In this document: positions 9,110 through 18,359 of the stretch, piece after piece
Layout of the letters: each line of letters opens with the position of its first letter
Position numbering within the stretch: the first letter of the stretch is position 1
From: Alphaproteobacteria bacterium
Lineage (GTDB): Bacteria; Pseudomonadota; Alphaproteobacteria; UBA6615
Length of the DNA stretch: 64,000 nt
Assembly (NCBI GenBank): GCA_011087645.1
Contig: JAALLF010000007.1
Span: forward strand, 62,001-126,000
Direction of reading: 5' to 3'
The notes under the pieces: generated by a model
The model's input: only the letters and a program-made list of their open reading frames with translations
Database searches by the model: none
Told to the model about the DNA's origin: nothing
Position numbers and translations under genes: made by a program

Positions 9110-9216
9110 ATCCTTCGAGACGCGATCTTCGATCGCTCCTCAGGATGAGGATGAGGTGCTACTCTATAAAACGAGCCTCATGCTGAGGAGGCGCGCAGCG
9201 CCGTCTCGAAGCATGG
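9110..9216. repeat. Family A palindromic repeat in a divergent intergenic region
   Basis: CCTTCGAGACGCGATC and CTCCTCAGGATGAGG are followed by CCTCATGCTGAGGAGGCG and CGTCTCGAAGC, the inverted pair of arms seen in the other copies. It lies in the divergent promoter region between the hydrolase at 7791 and the FMN oxidase at 9252. Confidence 0.88.
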
Positions 9217-9251
9217 TTTGAACGGCAGCGCGAAAGTATTTGGGGGAGCAC

Positions 9252-10499
9252 ATGGCGAGCAACGAAAAGACCGCGGGCGACGCGGCGAAAACCGATGACG
9301 GGCCACCGCTCTTCAAGGCGCCGCCCGGCGAATTGACCCTGCGCTATCCGACCATCGACGATCTGCGCAAACGCGCGCGCCGCCGAGTACCCCGGTTCGC
9401 CTTCGACTATGTGGACGGCGCGGCCGGCGCCGGCGAGACCGGCAAGGCGCGCAACGCAGCGGCGCTGGATGCCGTCGAACTAGTGCCGCGCTACGGCATC
9501 GAGAATTTCAAGGCCGATATGGAGGTCGAACTGTTCGGCCGGCGCTTCGCCGCGCCGGTCGCCATCGCCCCCATGGGCCTGCCCGGCATGGTGTGGCCCG
9601 GTGGCGAAGAGGCCTTCGCCCGCGCCGCCCAAGCCGCCCGCATCCCCTTCACTCTGGGCAGCTCGTCCGGCGCCACGGTCGAACGGATCGCCGAACTGGC
9701 CCCCGACTGCACCTGGTTCCAGCTCTACCGCATGCCGCGCAACGATCTCGCGATCAATTTCGACTTGGTGCGCCGCGCCGCGGCGGCGGGTGTCCATGTA
9801 CTGGTCCTGACCCTGGACGTGCCGGCGCGCACCAAACGCCCGCGCGAGCTGCGCAACCGGCTGATCATTCCATACCGGCCCGGCTTGCATACCGTGATGG
9901 ATGTGTTGCCCCATCCGGGCTGGCTGATGGCGTTGCGTAAACATGGTCAGAACGCCTTCGCCAACTACAAGGATTATGCCGGCGAGAAATTGCCCAACCG
10001 CGAGGTGGTGAAGTTTGTGCGCCAGCAATCCGGCGGCACCTTCGCCTGGGACGAGGTCGCCCGGTTCCGCGAGGCCTGGAACGGGCCGCTAGTAGTCAAA
10101 GGCATGGTGCACCCGCAAGACGCCGAACGCGCCGTTGAGCTGGGGGTCGATGGGGTGGTGGTCTCCAACCATGGCGGGCGCCAATTGGAAAGCGCGCCCG
10201 CGTCAATCGATGTTCTACCCGCCGTCGCCGCCGCCGTCGGCGACCGTGCGACCGTGCTGTTCGACAGTGGCATCCGCGGCGGCGAGGACGTGGTGCGGGC
10301 GCTGGCGCTGGGGGCGAAATCGACCCTGTCGGGCCGCGCCTTCATGTACGGGCTGGCCGCCTTGGGCGACGAAGGACCCGGCCATGTGGCCCAATTCTTC
10401 TTCGACGAAATCGCCGAGGCGCTACGCCAAGTGGGGGCCCATGACTGCCGCGAGCCGCAAGACCTGGTGGTCCGCCACCCCGGCGCGCTGAAGTTCTAG
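9252..10499 (+). CDS. FMN-dependent alpha-hydroxyacid oxidase/dehydrogenase (LldD / lactate oxidase family)
   Basis: The 415-residue protein follows the (S)-2-hydroxyacid oxidase fold: RFAFDYVDGAAGAGET near residue 55, FTLGSSSGATVERIA, WFQLYRMP and TLDVPARTKRPRE around the FMN phosphate and substrate arginine, VKGMVHPQDAERAVELG with the FMN-contacting lysine, and VVSNHGGRQLE with the catalytic histidine, then LFDSGIRGGEDVVRAL. The enzyme oxidises a 2-hydroxyacid such as lactate, glycolate or mandelate to the 2-keto acid using FMN. The exact substrate is open. GGGGGAG precedes ATG 9252; the TTG four codons upstream overlaps that ribosome site. Mandelate-type oxidation would fit the TPP decarboxylases in the window, but this is only suggestive. 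Confidence 0.9.
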   Translation: MASNEKTAGDAAKTDDGPPLFKAPPGELTLRYPTIDDLRKRARRRVPRFAFDYVDGAAGAGETGKARNAAALDAVELVPRYGIENFKADMEVELFGRRFAAPVAIAPMGLPGMVWPGGEEAFARAAQAARIPFTLGSSSGATVERIAELAPDCTWFQLYRMPRNDLAINFDLVRRAAAAGVHVLVLTLDVPARTKRPRELRNRLIIPYRPGLHTVMDVLPHPGWLMALRKHGQNAFANYKDYAGEKLPNREVVKFVRQQSGGTFAWDEVARFREAWNGPLVVKGMVHPQDAERAVELGVDGVVVSNHGGRQLESAPASIDVLPAVAAAVGDRATVLFDSGIRGGEDVVRALALGAKSTLSGRAFMYGLAALGDEGPGHVAQFFFDEIAEALRQVGAHDCREPQDLVVRHPGALKF

Positions 10500-10555
10500 G
10501 GATTAGTCTTACTCTTTTTAAGGTACCCCCCACCCCGGCCCTCCCCCTCAAGGGG

Positions 10556-10950
10556 CAGGGCAATCTGCTGTGACAGCCTCGTCCTTCGAGACGCCACCCT
10601 TCGGGCGGCTCCTCAGAGCCTGGCCGGAAATGAATTGAATGTTTTCAGCATGTTAGTGTCAGGTCGATCAAAAATGCTCCGATCGTGCACAACGCGCTGG
10701 AATCGCTTGCAAACAGTTGTGGCTCGGCGGGCCGCTTCAAGCCAATACCACGACTTTCACACGCCTTACGCGACCAAATTCGTGACCGGAGTAAACACAA
10801 GTGCTTGAAAACACACAATTCATTTTGAGTCAGACTCTCAGGATGAGGCTTTGTGAATATATTACAGAATTCCTCATCCTGAGGGCTCGCGCAGCGAGTG
10901 TCTCGAAGGACGAGGAATTCCAGCGCCGCCATATGCGATTGTCCTGCCTC
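10556..10950. repeat. Family A repeat nested in the family C element and itself interrupted
   Basis: The ends are inverted (GCAGGGCAATC at the left, GATTGTCCTGCC at the right). The inner part CTTCGAGACGCCACCCTTCG, then GGATGAGGCTTTGTGAATAT, closely follows the uninterrupted copy at 20205-20373. In that copy the sequence runs straight through the point where this copy is broken at 10616/10837. Confidence 0.82.
10617..10836. mobile_element. 220-bp MITE-like element with 32-bp imperfect inverted ends and a CTCAG target duplication
   Basis: The left end (10617-10648) and the reverse complement of the right end (10805-10836) share AAATGAATTG and TGTTTTCA in the same register, matching at about 24 of 32 positions. 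The element is flanked by direct CTCAG repeats at 10612-10616 and 10837-10841. The homologous family A copy at 20.2 kb has a single CTCAGG at this point, so it serves as the empty site. The interior has no convincing coding sequence, so the element must have been mobilised by a transposase elsewhere. I cannot assign it to an IS family. Confidence 0.75.
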
Positions 10951-11118
10951 TAGGGGGGCTGTGGAGCGAGCCGTCGCGCAACAGCGCGGCGAAAGTCGCT
11001 TCACAGAAAAAATTATTTCGGCTGGCTTACGCCACGCCACTGGCGTGACGGTCCAGACTCAATCCCCCCAGCGAGGGGGAGGGTTAGGGAGGGGGGGCCA
11101 TAGAATATTAGCGAAGCT

Positions 11119-12507
11119 CTAAATCGGCGAGCCGCCGCGGGCGCGTCGGTTGGCGAGAAATTCGCGCCGGGTCTTAGGCCCATTTGTGAGGAAATGGGGG
11201 TTGGGGTTTTCCCGATAATTGGCCCGGCGATTTTCGATCACATCGCGGCTGGCGCGTTTCAGGACTTCGTCGACGTCGATGCTGTAGGGTTTGGCCGCGT
11301 TGAGCCCGAGGATTTGCGCGCGCAGTTTCGGTGTCAGCTTGGCGTAGCCGTGTTTTTCCTGCAATGCGTCGGATATTTGGAAGGTGCGGAAGGCCTGAAT
11401 TTGGTCCTGCGGCGAGCCGAACCAGATACTGTCGGAACCGTAGAGCACGTTCTCCTCGCCAATATGCTTGACCAACTTGCCGATGATATGGGCCGCGCTA
11501 TCGGGATCGCGCATCGACTGACGCCATGTGCTGCCTAGCTCGGCATAGACGTTCGCATTGCGGCCCACGCCGTTTTCCTCGACCGAGCGGATCAGCTCAT
11601 CGACCCCCTCGCCGCGCTTCGGGTTATAGGGACCTTCCGCCTGTCCGGCGATGAAGCCCGAATGGTAGATCAAAAAATTCACATCGGGGTACATCTTGGC
11701 GACAACGCCGATATCGCTGGCCAGGCTGTGCTTGTAGGACCGCCGGCCGAACGGCAGGCCTTTATGGACGCAGATGTTTTTCACGCCCAGCGCCCGCGCC
11801 TTTTCGATCAGACGCAGACCGGTATCGTCGCTTAAAAAGAAGCCGCGCCCGTCGGGCCCCCATTGGGTGTAGCACTTCCAAGCCGACACGCCCCACCTCT
11901 CGGCGAGTTCGTCCATGCCCGCCAGATCGCCGTCTTGGTTGGGATTGGCGCGCCCATGGAGCAGCAAGCGGTGAGTGCCCTCCATCGCATCGACAATGCG
12001 CCGGGTGGCGTCGGCCTCTTGGATGGTCAGAAGTTCGTTCTCGCGCCGTGAGGGGATGAACGACAGCACCATCATATCGGTGTCGGAATCCAAGAAAACA
12101 TCCTTGATGAAGGTGTCGGAATCGCCCAGCCCGGTCCGGTTCAGCCCGTTTTGGCCGACAAAATGGCCTTGCACATCGAAAATAAATTCACGCCCGCCCA
12201 ACCGGTCGACCGCCACGTCGGGATCAACGGCGGCGATCTGGTCGAGCTCGAAAGTGCCGCCGGTCCGCCCGGCCGCGGCGTTCGCGGCATTAAAGGCCAA
12301 TAACGTGCTCGCCGCCCCGCACGCCGAGATCATGAAATTGCGCCGCGCGACACCCTGCCGGCGGGCGTTTTCGCCGGCCCATTCCTGCGCCAGCCGGTTG
12401 GCCCGGCGTTGGGTCGCATCGAGGGGGATCGGCACAAATTCGCCGTTCGAGGTGGAATCCAGCTTAATCGGCAGGCGTTTTCCGTCCGGATCGAAATTTT
12501 TCGACAT
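11119..12507 (-). CDS. Amidohydrolase family 2 protein with a twin-arginine export motif
   Basis: The 462-residue protein has a long hydrophilic N-terminus and then a twin arginine at residues 55-56 (VARRNFMISACGAAST) followed by a hydrophobic stretch and an AANAAAGR cleavage-like region, which suggests Tat export. The rest is an amidohydrolase barrel with FDVQGHFV near its start, NICVHKGLPFGRRSYKH, FLIYHSGF and VLYGSDSIWFGSP, where the histidines and the aspartate expected to bind metal lie. The substrate is unknown; relatives decarboxylate or hydrolyse ring acids. The start at 12507 has AGGGAG seven bases upstream. The N-terminal part before the twin arginines is longer than in a typical Tat signal. 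Confidence 0.8.
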   Translation of the reverse strand: MSKNFDPDGKRLPIKLDSTSNGEFVPIPLDATQRRANRLAQEWAGENARRQGVARRNFMISACGAASTLLAFNAANAAAGRTGGTFELDQIAAVDPDVAVDRLGGREFIFDVQGHFVGQNGLNRTGLGDSDTFIKDVFLDSDTDMMVLSFIPSRRENELLTIQEADATRRIVDAMEGTHRLLLHGRANPNQDGDLAGMDELAERWGVSAWKCYTQWGPDGRGFFLSDDTGLRLIEKARALGVKNICVHKGLPFGRRSYKHSLASDIGVVAKMYPDVNFLIYHSGFIAGQAEGPYNPKRGEGVDELIRSVEENGVGRNANVYAELGSTWRQSMRDPDSAAHIIGKLVKHIGEENVLYGSDSIWFGSPQDQIQAFRTFQISDALQEKHGYAKLTPKLRAQILGLNAAKPYSIDVDEVLKRASRDVIENRRANYRENPNPHFLTNGPKTRREFLANRRARGGSPI

Positions 12508-12788
12508 GTCTCGGCTCCCTGGCATTTTCGGGGCGAACTACACCCCCATCGTGACGCACGGATGGCCGGCCGCCAAGTCAAGGCTGCGCGACCAGCCCGC
12601 AAAATCTTTAGCTGGGAAAATCGCGAAAAAGAGACTAAATCAATCTCGCCGGCGCGAGTCACGGGCTATTGTATAATCGGCGTATAAACCGACCGCTGCG
12701 ACAGAATAAAACGCCAATCGGCAGCCCTATTTCGGCGCCGGCGGCGCACCAAGAATTTCGCACGCGGCTCTAAAACTGGACTAAATCG

Positions 12789-14651
12789 TTGACGTTTTCG
12801 TCTGCCAATCTCGATCGCCGCATCGGCAACGACGCCCAGATTTTGTGGCGCATCGTGCGGCTGTGCCTGCGCTATCGCGGCCGGGTCGCCATCGCCGTCG
12901 GCGCCACGCTTATCGCCTCGCTGTTCCAGCTCGCCGTGCCGCCCCTATTGGGCAACGCCATCGATGTGGCGCTCGACCTGCTCAACACCGAGGGCGCCAC
13001 GGCGGGCGCGGCCCGCACCGCCCTGTTCCAGACCGCCGCACTGCTGCTCGGCGCCTCGATCCTGCGCGGCGTGTTCACCCTGATCCACAACTATACCGGT
13101 GAAGCGGTCGGCCATATGATGGCCTACGACCTCCGGCTCGCCTTCTACGACAAGCTGCAAAGTCTGAGCTTCTCGTTCCACGACCGGGTCCATACCGGCG
13201 AATTGATCACCCGCGGCATGCTTGATTTGGAAGGCGTGCGCATGTTCGTCAGCACCGGTCTGGTGCGCCTGGTCCTGCTGACGGTTCTGATCGGCGTCGG
13301 CGCCTATTTGCTGCTCTCGACCGACCTACTGCTCGGGGCGCTGAGCCTGAGTTTCGTGCCGTTCGTGGCCTGGCGTTCAGCGGTGGCGCGGCTGCGGTTA
13401 CGCGCCCTCTGGCTGGCTTTGCAGGAGCGCATGGGCGTAATCGGCCGGATCATGGATGAAAACCTGACCGGCATCCGGGTGGTGCGGGCTTTCGGCGCGG
13501 AAGACTATGAGCTTCGCAAATATGGCGTGGCCGCCGACGAGGCGATGGAACTCGCCGACCGGCGGATCAAGACCAGAGTGGCATCGACCACGGTGATGAC
13601 GTTCGCCTATTTCATCGCCATGGGCCTGGTCCTGTGGGTCGGTGGATTGCGCGTGCTCGAGGGCCGATTGACGGTTGGCGATTTGACCGAATTCCTCGCC
13701 TTCATGACCATCCTGCAATTGCCGGTGCGCCAGCTTGGCCTGCTGGTGAACTCGTTCGCCCGCGCCTCGACCACCGGGCGCCGGCTGTTCGCGGTGCTCG
13801 ATCTGGAACCGACAATCGCCGACGAGGCGGATGCGAAACCGTTGGAAATCAAAAATTCTCACGTGGTTTATGAGAACGTCTCGTTCGGCTATGGCGGCGG
13901 CGATGCGCCGCCGGCCCTGCACGGGGTCTCGTTCGAAGTAGCCCGCGGCAAATCCTTGGGCATCGTTGGGCCGCCGGGCAGCGGCAAGTCGACCATCGCC
14001 CATCTGCTAACCCGGTTCTACGACGTGTCGGACGGCAAGATTTCCATCGACGGCCAGGATGTGCGCCAGGTCACTTTGGAATCGCTGCGCCGGCAGGTAT
14101 TGACGGTGCCCCAGGACCCGTTCCTGTTCACCACCTCGCTGGAGAACAACATCGCCTATGGCGATCCCTGGGCCGAGGACGAATCGATCGCCAATGCGGC
14201 GTCGCTGGCGCAGATCGATACCTTCATTGGCACCCTGCCCGAGGGTTACAGCACCCTGGTCGGCGAACGCGGCGTGTCGCTATCCGGCGGCCAGAAACAA
14301 CGCATCGCCATCGCCCGCACGGCGATGCTGGAACCGGCGGTGCTGATCCTCGACGATTCGACGGCGGCGATCGACGTCGGCACCGAGCAGCAGATCCGCG
14401 AGCTCTTAAAGGCGCCGATGCAATCCTGCGCCACGATCTTCATTTCGCACCGGCTGGGCACCCTGCTTCATGCCGACGAAATCATTTTTCTCGAGGGCGG
14501 ACGCATCGTCGAGCGCGGCACCCATGAGAGCCTGGTCGCCCAGGGCGGCCGCTATGCCGAGCTGCATGCCCTGCAGAATCAGTTCGCCGACGATCTGGAC
14601 GGCGATGCCGCCAACATGGACACCGCCGACATTCAGGGAGCCGCGCAATGA
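12789..14651 (+). CDS. ABC exporter half-transporter with a degenerate catalytic Asp (first of a heterodimer)
   Basis: The 620-residue protein joins an exporter-type six-helix membrane domain (residues about 25-325) to an ATPase domain with Walker A GPPGSGKST, signature LSGGQKQR and Walker B VLILDDST. The usual catalytic glutamate after Walker B is replaced by aspartate. Together with the non-canonical signature of the partner (LSLGQ) this fits heterodimeric exporters with one catalytic and one degenerate ATP site. The start is uncertain: TTG 12789 has no clear ribosome site. The four-base ATGA overlap with the next gene indicates coupled translation. The exported substrate could be a lipid, peptide or drug. 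I see no membrane-fusion partner nearby. Confidence 0.88.
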   Translation: MTFSSANLDRRIGNDAQILWRIVRLCLRYRGRVAIAVGATLIASLFQLAVPPLLGNAIDVALDLLNTEGATAGAARTALFQTAALLLGASILRGVFTLIHNYTGEAVGHMMAYDLRLAFYDKLQSLSFSFHDRVHTGELITRGMLDLEGVRMFVSTGLVRLVLLTVLIGVGAYLLLSTDLLLGALSLSFVPFVAWRSAVARLRLRALWLALQERMGVIGRIMDENLTGIRVVRAFGAEDYELRKYGVAADEAMELADRRIKTRVASTTVMTFAYFIAMGLVLWVGGLRVLEGRLTVGDLTEFLAFMTILQLPVRQLGLLVNSFARASTTGRRLFAVLDLEPTIADEADAKPLEIKNSHVVYENVSFGYGGGDAPPALHGVSFEVARGKSLGIVGPPGSGKSTIAHLLTRFYDVSDGKISIDGQDVRQVTLESLRRQVLTVPQDPFLFTTSLENNIAYGDPWAEDESIANAASLAQIDTFIGTLPEGYSTLVGERGVSLSGGQKQRIAIARTAMLEPAVLILDDSTAAIDVGTEQQIRELLKAPMQSCATIFISHRLGTLLHADEIIFLEGGRIVERGTHESLVAQGGRYAELHALQNQFADDLDGDAANMDTADIQGAAQ

Positions 14652-16516
14652 CCGCGACCACCGACGGCGCGCAAATCCCACCTGAACGCGGCCGGCCGCC
14701 GCGCGCCTATGTGGGCTCGCAGATCAGCCGCGACGAGGAAATGTTCGGCGCGCTGTTCGATGGCGGCGTGGTGCGCCGGTTTATGGTCTATGTGGGCCCT
14801 TACCGGCGTCAGGTTTTATTGGCCATCGCGGCGGTGCTGGTGGTTACCGGCGCCCAATTGGCGATTCCGCTGATCATTCGCCACGGCATCGACAATGTCC
14901 TTTTGGCCGACGGCGGCAACACAACCAGTTTGACGTTGGTGGTAGCGGTGTTCGCCGCCGTCATCGCGATCAATTACGGCGCCAACTGGCTGCAGGATCG
15001 CTTGATTGGCATCACCGGCGAACATGTCATTTTCGATCTGCGGCAAGCCATGTATGCCCATTTGCAGAACGTGTCCCTGTCGTTCATGGATAAAACCGAG
15101 ACCGGGCGCATGATGTCGCGGCTGACCGGTGACGTGAATTCGCTGCAGGAGTTCTTGGAGAATTCGGTCACCGCGTTCGGCGATTTGGTGCTGTTGTTCG
15201 GCATTGTCGTCATCATGCTGTCGCTCGATTTCGGGTTGGGCATCCTCACCCTCTCGGTAGTGCCGACCCTGTTCATCGTCCGCATGGTCTGGCTACCGCG
15301 CGCCCGCGTCGCGTTCCGCCATGCAAGAGAGACCAACTCCACCGCCAATGGCGCCCTAGCCGAGGGCATCCGCGCGGTGCGTACCGTGCAGGGCATGCGG
15401 CGCGAGGCCGTCAATTTCAATCTCTACGACGAAAAGGTGCAGGAAAATCTCGGCGCCCATTTGAAATCGGCGAAAATGGCCCAGGTGATGGTGCCGATCG
15501 TCGACACGCTGACCGGCGCGGCGATGGGGATCGTCATCGTGGTCGGCGGCTTCCAGGTCCTCGACAATGCACTGGACGTCGGCGTGATGGTCGCCTTCCT
15601 GTTCTACGTGCAGCGCTTTTTCGACCCGATCCGCTCGCTCACCATCCAGTACAGCGTCATGCAGCGGGCGATGGCGTCGGGCAAACGCATCTTTGAAGTC
15701 CTCGACGTGCCGCTCGCCATCGACGATGCGCCCGACGCCCTTAATCCCGGCACGATCGACGGGTCGGTCGAATTTCGCGACGTCACGTTCAGCTATGTCG
15801 AAGATCAGCCGGTCTTGCAGAATGTGAGCTTTAGCGTGGCGCCCGGCGAGACCGTGGCCCTAGTCGGCCCGACCGGCTCGGGTAAGACCAGTATCACTTC
15901 GCTGCTGCACCGCTTCTACGAGATCGACACCGGCGCGGTGCTGATCGACGGACGCGACGTGCGCGACTACGCCAAGGCGGCACTGGGCCGGCACATCGCC
16001 ATGGTCTTACAAGATCCGTTCCTGTTCACCGGTTCGATCTTCGAGAACATTCGCTATCGCACCGTCGAGGCGAGCCGCGAAGACGTGGAACGGGCCGCGC
16101 GCGTGGTCGGCGCCCACGACTTCATCAGCCAACTCCCCGAGGGCTACGACACGACCTTGGAGGAGCAAGGCCGTAACCTGTCCCTGGGCCAGCGCCAGTT
16201 GCTCAGTTTCGCCCGGGCGTTGGTCGCCGACGCGAAGATTCTGATCCTTGACGAGGCGACGGCGAATATCGACAGCCACACCGAGCGGCAAATCCAAGAG
16301 GCGCTGAAACGCCTGCTCGAAGGGCGCACCGGTATCGTCATCGCCCACCGGCTGGCCACCGTACGCGGCGCCGACCGGATCATCGTCCTGCAAAGCGGCC
16401 GGGTGGTGGAAACCGGACCCCACAACGCGCTGGTCGCCCAGGACGGGCTCTACGCCCGGCTCTACGCGCTGAACTATGCCTCGTTCGACGACGTGCCCGA
16501 CGACCAGATTAAGTGA
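14648..16516 (+). CDS. ABC exporter half-transporter, catalytic partner of the heterodimer
   Basis: The 622-residue protein has a six-helix exporter domain (about residues 40-340) and an ATPase domain with Walker [10 protein letters not shown], a signature reading LSLGQRQL and Walker [13 protein letters not shown] with the catalytic glutamate intact. The H-loop is in VIAHRLATV. The signature departs from LSGGQ at the third position, the expected complement to the Asp-substituted Walker B of the upstream partner. The first 30 residues are polar and cytoplasmic. The gene overlaps its partner by ATGA. It ends 39 bases before a 2OG-Fe(II) oxygenase gene, so the oxygenase may belong to the same transcript. 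Confidence 0.9.
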   Translation: MTATTDGAQIPPERGRPPRAYVGSQISRDEEMFGALFDGGVVRRFMVYVGPYRRQVLLAIAAVLVVTGAQLAIPLIIRHGIDNVLLADGGNTTSLTLVVAVFAAVIAINYGANWLQDRLIGITGEHVIFDLRQAMYAHLQNVSLSFMDKTETGRMMSRLTGDVNSLQEFLENSVTAFGDLVLLFGIVVIMLSLDFGLGILTLSVVPTLFIVRMVWLPRARVAFRHARETNSTANGALAEGIRAVRTVQGMRREAVNFNLYDEKVQENLGAHLKSAKMAQVMVPIVDTLTGAAMGIVIVVGGFQVLDNALDVGVMVAFLFYVQRFFDPIRSLTIQYSVMQRAMASGKRIFEVLDVPLAIDDAPDALNPGTIDGSVEFRDVTFSYVEDQPVLQNVSFSVAPGETVALVGPTGSGKTSITSLLHRFYEIDTGAVLIDGRDVRDYAKAALGRHIAMVLQDPFLFTGSIFENIRYRTVEASREDVERAARVVGAHDFISQLPEGYDTTLEEQGRNLSLGQRQLLSFARALVADAKILILDEATANIDSHTERQIQEALKRLLEGRTGIVIAHRLATVRGADRIIVLQSGRVVETGPHNALVAQDGLYARLYALNYASFDDVPDDQIK

Positions 16517-16555
16517 TAGAGTTTCGGACGTAACCGCCACCATCGGCCGAAACTC

Positions 16556-17557
16556 ATGAGCGAAGACCGGGTTCCCATCATCGATATCGCGCCGTTTCTC
16601 GAGGGCGGCGACGCCGGGCGCACCCAAGTTGTCGGCGAGGTTCGCGCGGCATGCGAAGGTATCGGATTTTTCACCATCGTCGGCCACGGCGTCGAACCCG
16701 AGCTGATCGATGCGTTGCGGACCACCGCGCGGTCGTTTTTCGCGCTACCGGACCCGATCAAAAACCAGGTTCGCCCGCCGGCCGGCGGCGTGCCCCGGGG
16801 CTACCGCGCCATTGGCGATGAGGGTCTGGCCTATGGCGCCGGCGAAGAAACCCCGCCCGATCTGAAAGAAGTCTTTCACTTGGGACCACCCGATTTTCCC
16901 GCCGACGTCTATCATACCTGCGATGGCGCGGGCGCCCATTTCATCGAAAACGTCTACCCCGATGAGCCGCCGCTGTTTCGCGAAACCACCATCCGCTATT
17001 ACCGCCGTCTGGAAGAACTATGCCGCCGCATCGAAGAGATCTTTGCGCTGGCCCTCGATCTGCCGGCCGAATTCTTCCGTCCCTATACCGACAAGCAAAT
17101 TGCCGCGCTGCGCATCATCCATTATCCGCCGGCCCGCACCGCGCCCCTGCCCGGCCAACTGCGCGCCGGCGCCCATACCGATTACGGCACCTTCACCGTG
17201 CTACTGAGCGAGAACCGGCCGGGCGGCTTGCAAGTGCAAACCCGCGCCGGCCAGTGGCTCGACGTGTCGACGCCGGAAGATTCGTTCGTCATCAATATCG
17301 GCGATCTGATGATGCGCTGGACCAGCGACCGCTTCGTCTCCAATCCCCACCGGGTGGCAGTACCGCCCGACGACGCCGACCCGCAAACCGACCGCTTGTC
17401 GGTGGTGTTTTTCCACCACCCCAACTACGACGCCGAAATCGCCTGCCTGCCCACCTGCACCAGCGACGATAACCCGCCGAAATATCCGCCGGTCCTCTCC
17501 GGCCCCTACCGGGTCGAGAAATACACATCGACCCGGCTCGACCCCGCCCCGTCTTAA
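16556..17557 (+). CDS. 2-oxoglutarate/Fe(II)-dependent oxygenase, isopenicillin N synthase-like
   Basis: The 333-residue protein has the N-terminal DIOX_N region (VPIIDIAPFLEGGDA and ACEGIGFFTIVGHGV) and the C-terminal jelly roll. The iron-binding triad is visible as AGAHTDYGTF (His and Asp near residues 205-207) and NPHRVA (His near 263), followed by DRLSVVFF with the arginine that binds the 2-oxoglutarate carboxylate. Members hydroxylate, desaturate or cyclise small molecules at the expense of 2-oxoglutarate and oxygen. The substrate is unknown. It follows the ABC exporter genes and precedes an alpha/beta hydrolase by 13 bases. Confidence 0.9.
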   Translation: MSEDRVPIIDIAPFLEGGDAGRTQVVGEVRAACEGIGFFTIVGHGVEPELIDALRTTARSFFALPDPIKNQVRPPAGGVPRGYRAIGDEGLAYGAGEETPPDLKEVFHLGPPDFPADVYHTCDGAGAHFIENVYPDEPPLFRETTIRYYRRLEELCRRIEEIFALALDLPAEFFRPYTDKQIAALRIIHYPPARTAPLPGQLRAGAHTDYGTFTVLLSENRPGGLQVQTRAGQWLDVSTPEDSFVINIGDLMMRWTSDRFVSNPHRVAVPPDDADPQTDRLSVVFFHHPNYDAEIACLPTCTSDDNPPKYPPVLSGPYRVEKYTSTRLDPAPS

Positions 17558-17570
17558 AGCAGACGGCGGT

Positions 17571-18338
17571 ATGAGCGACCCCATTACCGGCGCAACTTTC
17601 GTGCTGATCCATGGCGCCTGGCAGGGCGCTTGGGCCTGGCGGCGCGTGGTGCACCTGCTGGAACCGCGCGGCCACCGCGCTATCGCGGTCGACCTTCCGG
17701 GAAACGGTCATAACCGCATGCCGCCCGGCGATGTCACCACCATGGTCTATGCCGAGCATGTCGCGGCTCTGATCGATGAGGTTGAAGGACCGGTCATCGT
17801 GGTCGGCCACAGCATGGGCGGCACGGTCGCCGCCCAAGTCAGCGAACTCCGGCCCGACAGAATCACCGTGGCGGTCTATCTCTGCGCGTTTCTGCTGCCC
17901 GATGGCGAATCGGTTCTCGATTTCTATGCCCGCGCCTGGGACGACACCATGACCGGCGCCCATGCCCGGGTCACCTATTCCGAGGACGGCCTGCTGTCGA
18001 TGATCGACCCGGACTCGGCCAGGGTCGTGTTCTATGCGCTGGCCGATCCAGAAGCGTCCAAGATCGCGGTCAGGCTGCTTACGCCGCAGCCCGAGGGCGG
18101 CCGACGGTCGAAACTCAAATTGAGCGAGAGTAATTTCGGCCGGGTCCCGCGGGTCTATATCGAGACCCTGCAGGACGCATCGGTATTCCACGAGCTGCAG
18201 CAGCGAATGTACACCGAGACACCGTGCGCGCACCTATTCACGCTAAATACCGACCACGCGCCGCAGCTCTCAGCGCCCGACACGCTGGTCAATAGGCTCT
18301 GCAACATCGCCCGTCTGTACGAACTAGGTAGAGCCTAG
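17571..18338 (+). CDS. Alpha/beta hydrolase, EstC / plant methylesterase-like
   Basis: The 255-residue protein starts with FVLIHGAWQGAWAWRRVVHL, the oxyanion-hole and N-terminal strand typical of the salicylate/jasmonate methylesterase-like branch. The nucleophile elbow is VVGHSMGGTVAAQ and the catalytic histidine lies in NTDHAPQLSAPD. It probably hydrolyses a small carboxylic ester in the cytoplasm; there is no signal peptide. It begins 13 bases after the 2OG oxygenase gene, consistent with an operon. It ends 22 bases before the convergent SDR gene with no obvious terminator hairpin between. Confidence 0.88.
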   Translation: MSDPITGATFVLIHGAWQGAWAWRRVVHLLEPRGHRAIAVDLPGNGHNRMPPGDVTTMVYAEHVAALIDEVEGPVIVVGHSMGGTVAAQVSELRPDRITVAVYLCAFLLPDGESVLDFYARAWDDTMTGAHARVTYSEDGLLSMIDPDSARVVFYALADPEASKIAVRLLTPQPEGGRRSKLKLSESNFGRVPRVYIETLQDASVFHELQQRMYTETPCAHLFTLNTDHAPQLSAPDTLVNRLCNIARLYELGRA

Positions 18339-18359
18339 GCCCTGTTGTCATGGTCGGTA

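Larger units (their letters stand above)
10524..11100. repeat. Family C element with about 34-bp inverted ends, split by a nested family A repeat
   Basis: The left end (ACCCCCACCCCGGCCCTCC, from 10524) and right end (GGGGGAGGGTTAGGGAGGGG, to 11100) are inverted copies. The internal part at 10951-11100 is homologous to the intact copy at 29214-29383, including GGCTTACGCCACGCCACTGG. Between the two halves sits a family A repeat. This 619-base gap between genes holds only repeats, and I see no gene in it. Confidence 0.8.

Noticed and set aside
10645..11040. 131-residue minus-strand reading frame
   Set aside because: It crosses the boundary of the 220-bp element and two repeat families, so it is assembled from repeat sequence and not a gene.
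12508..12788. Gene or RNA in the gap between the amidohydrolase and ABC genes
   Set aside because: I see only divergent upstream sequence; the frames present are extensions of the antisense of 11119-12507.
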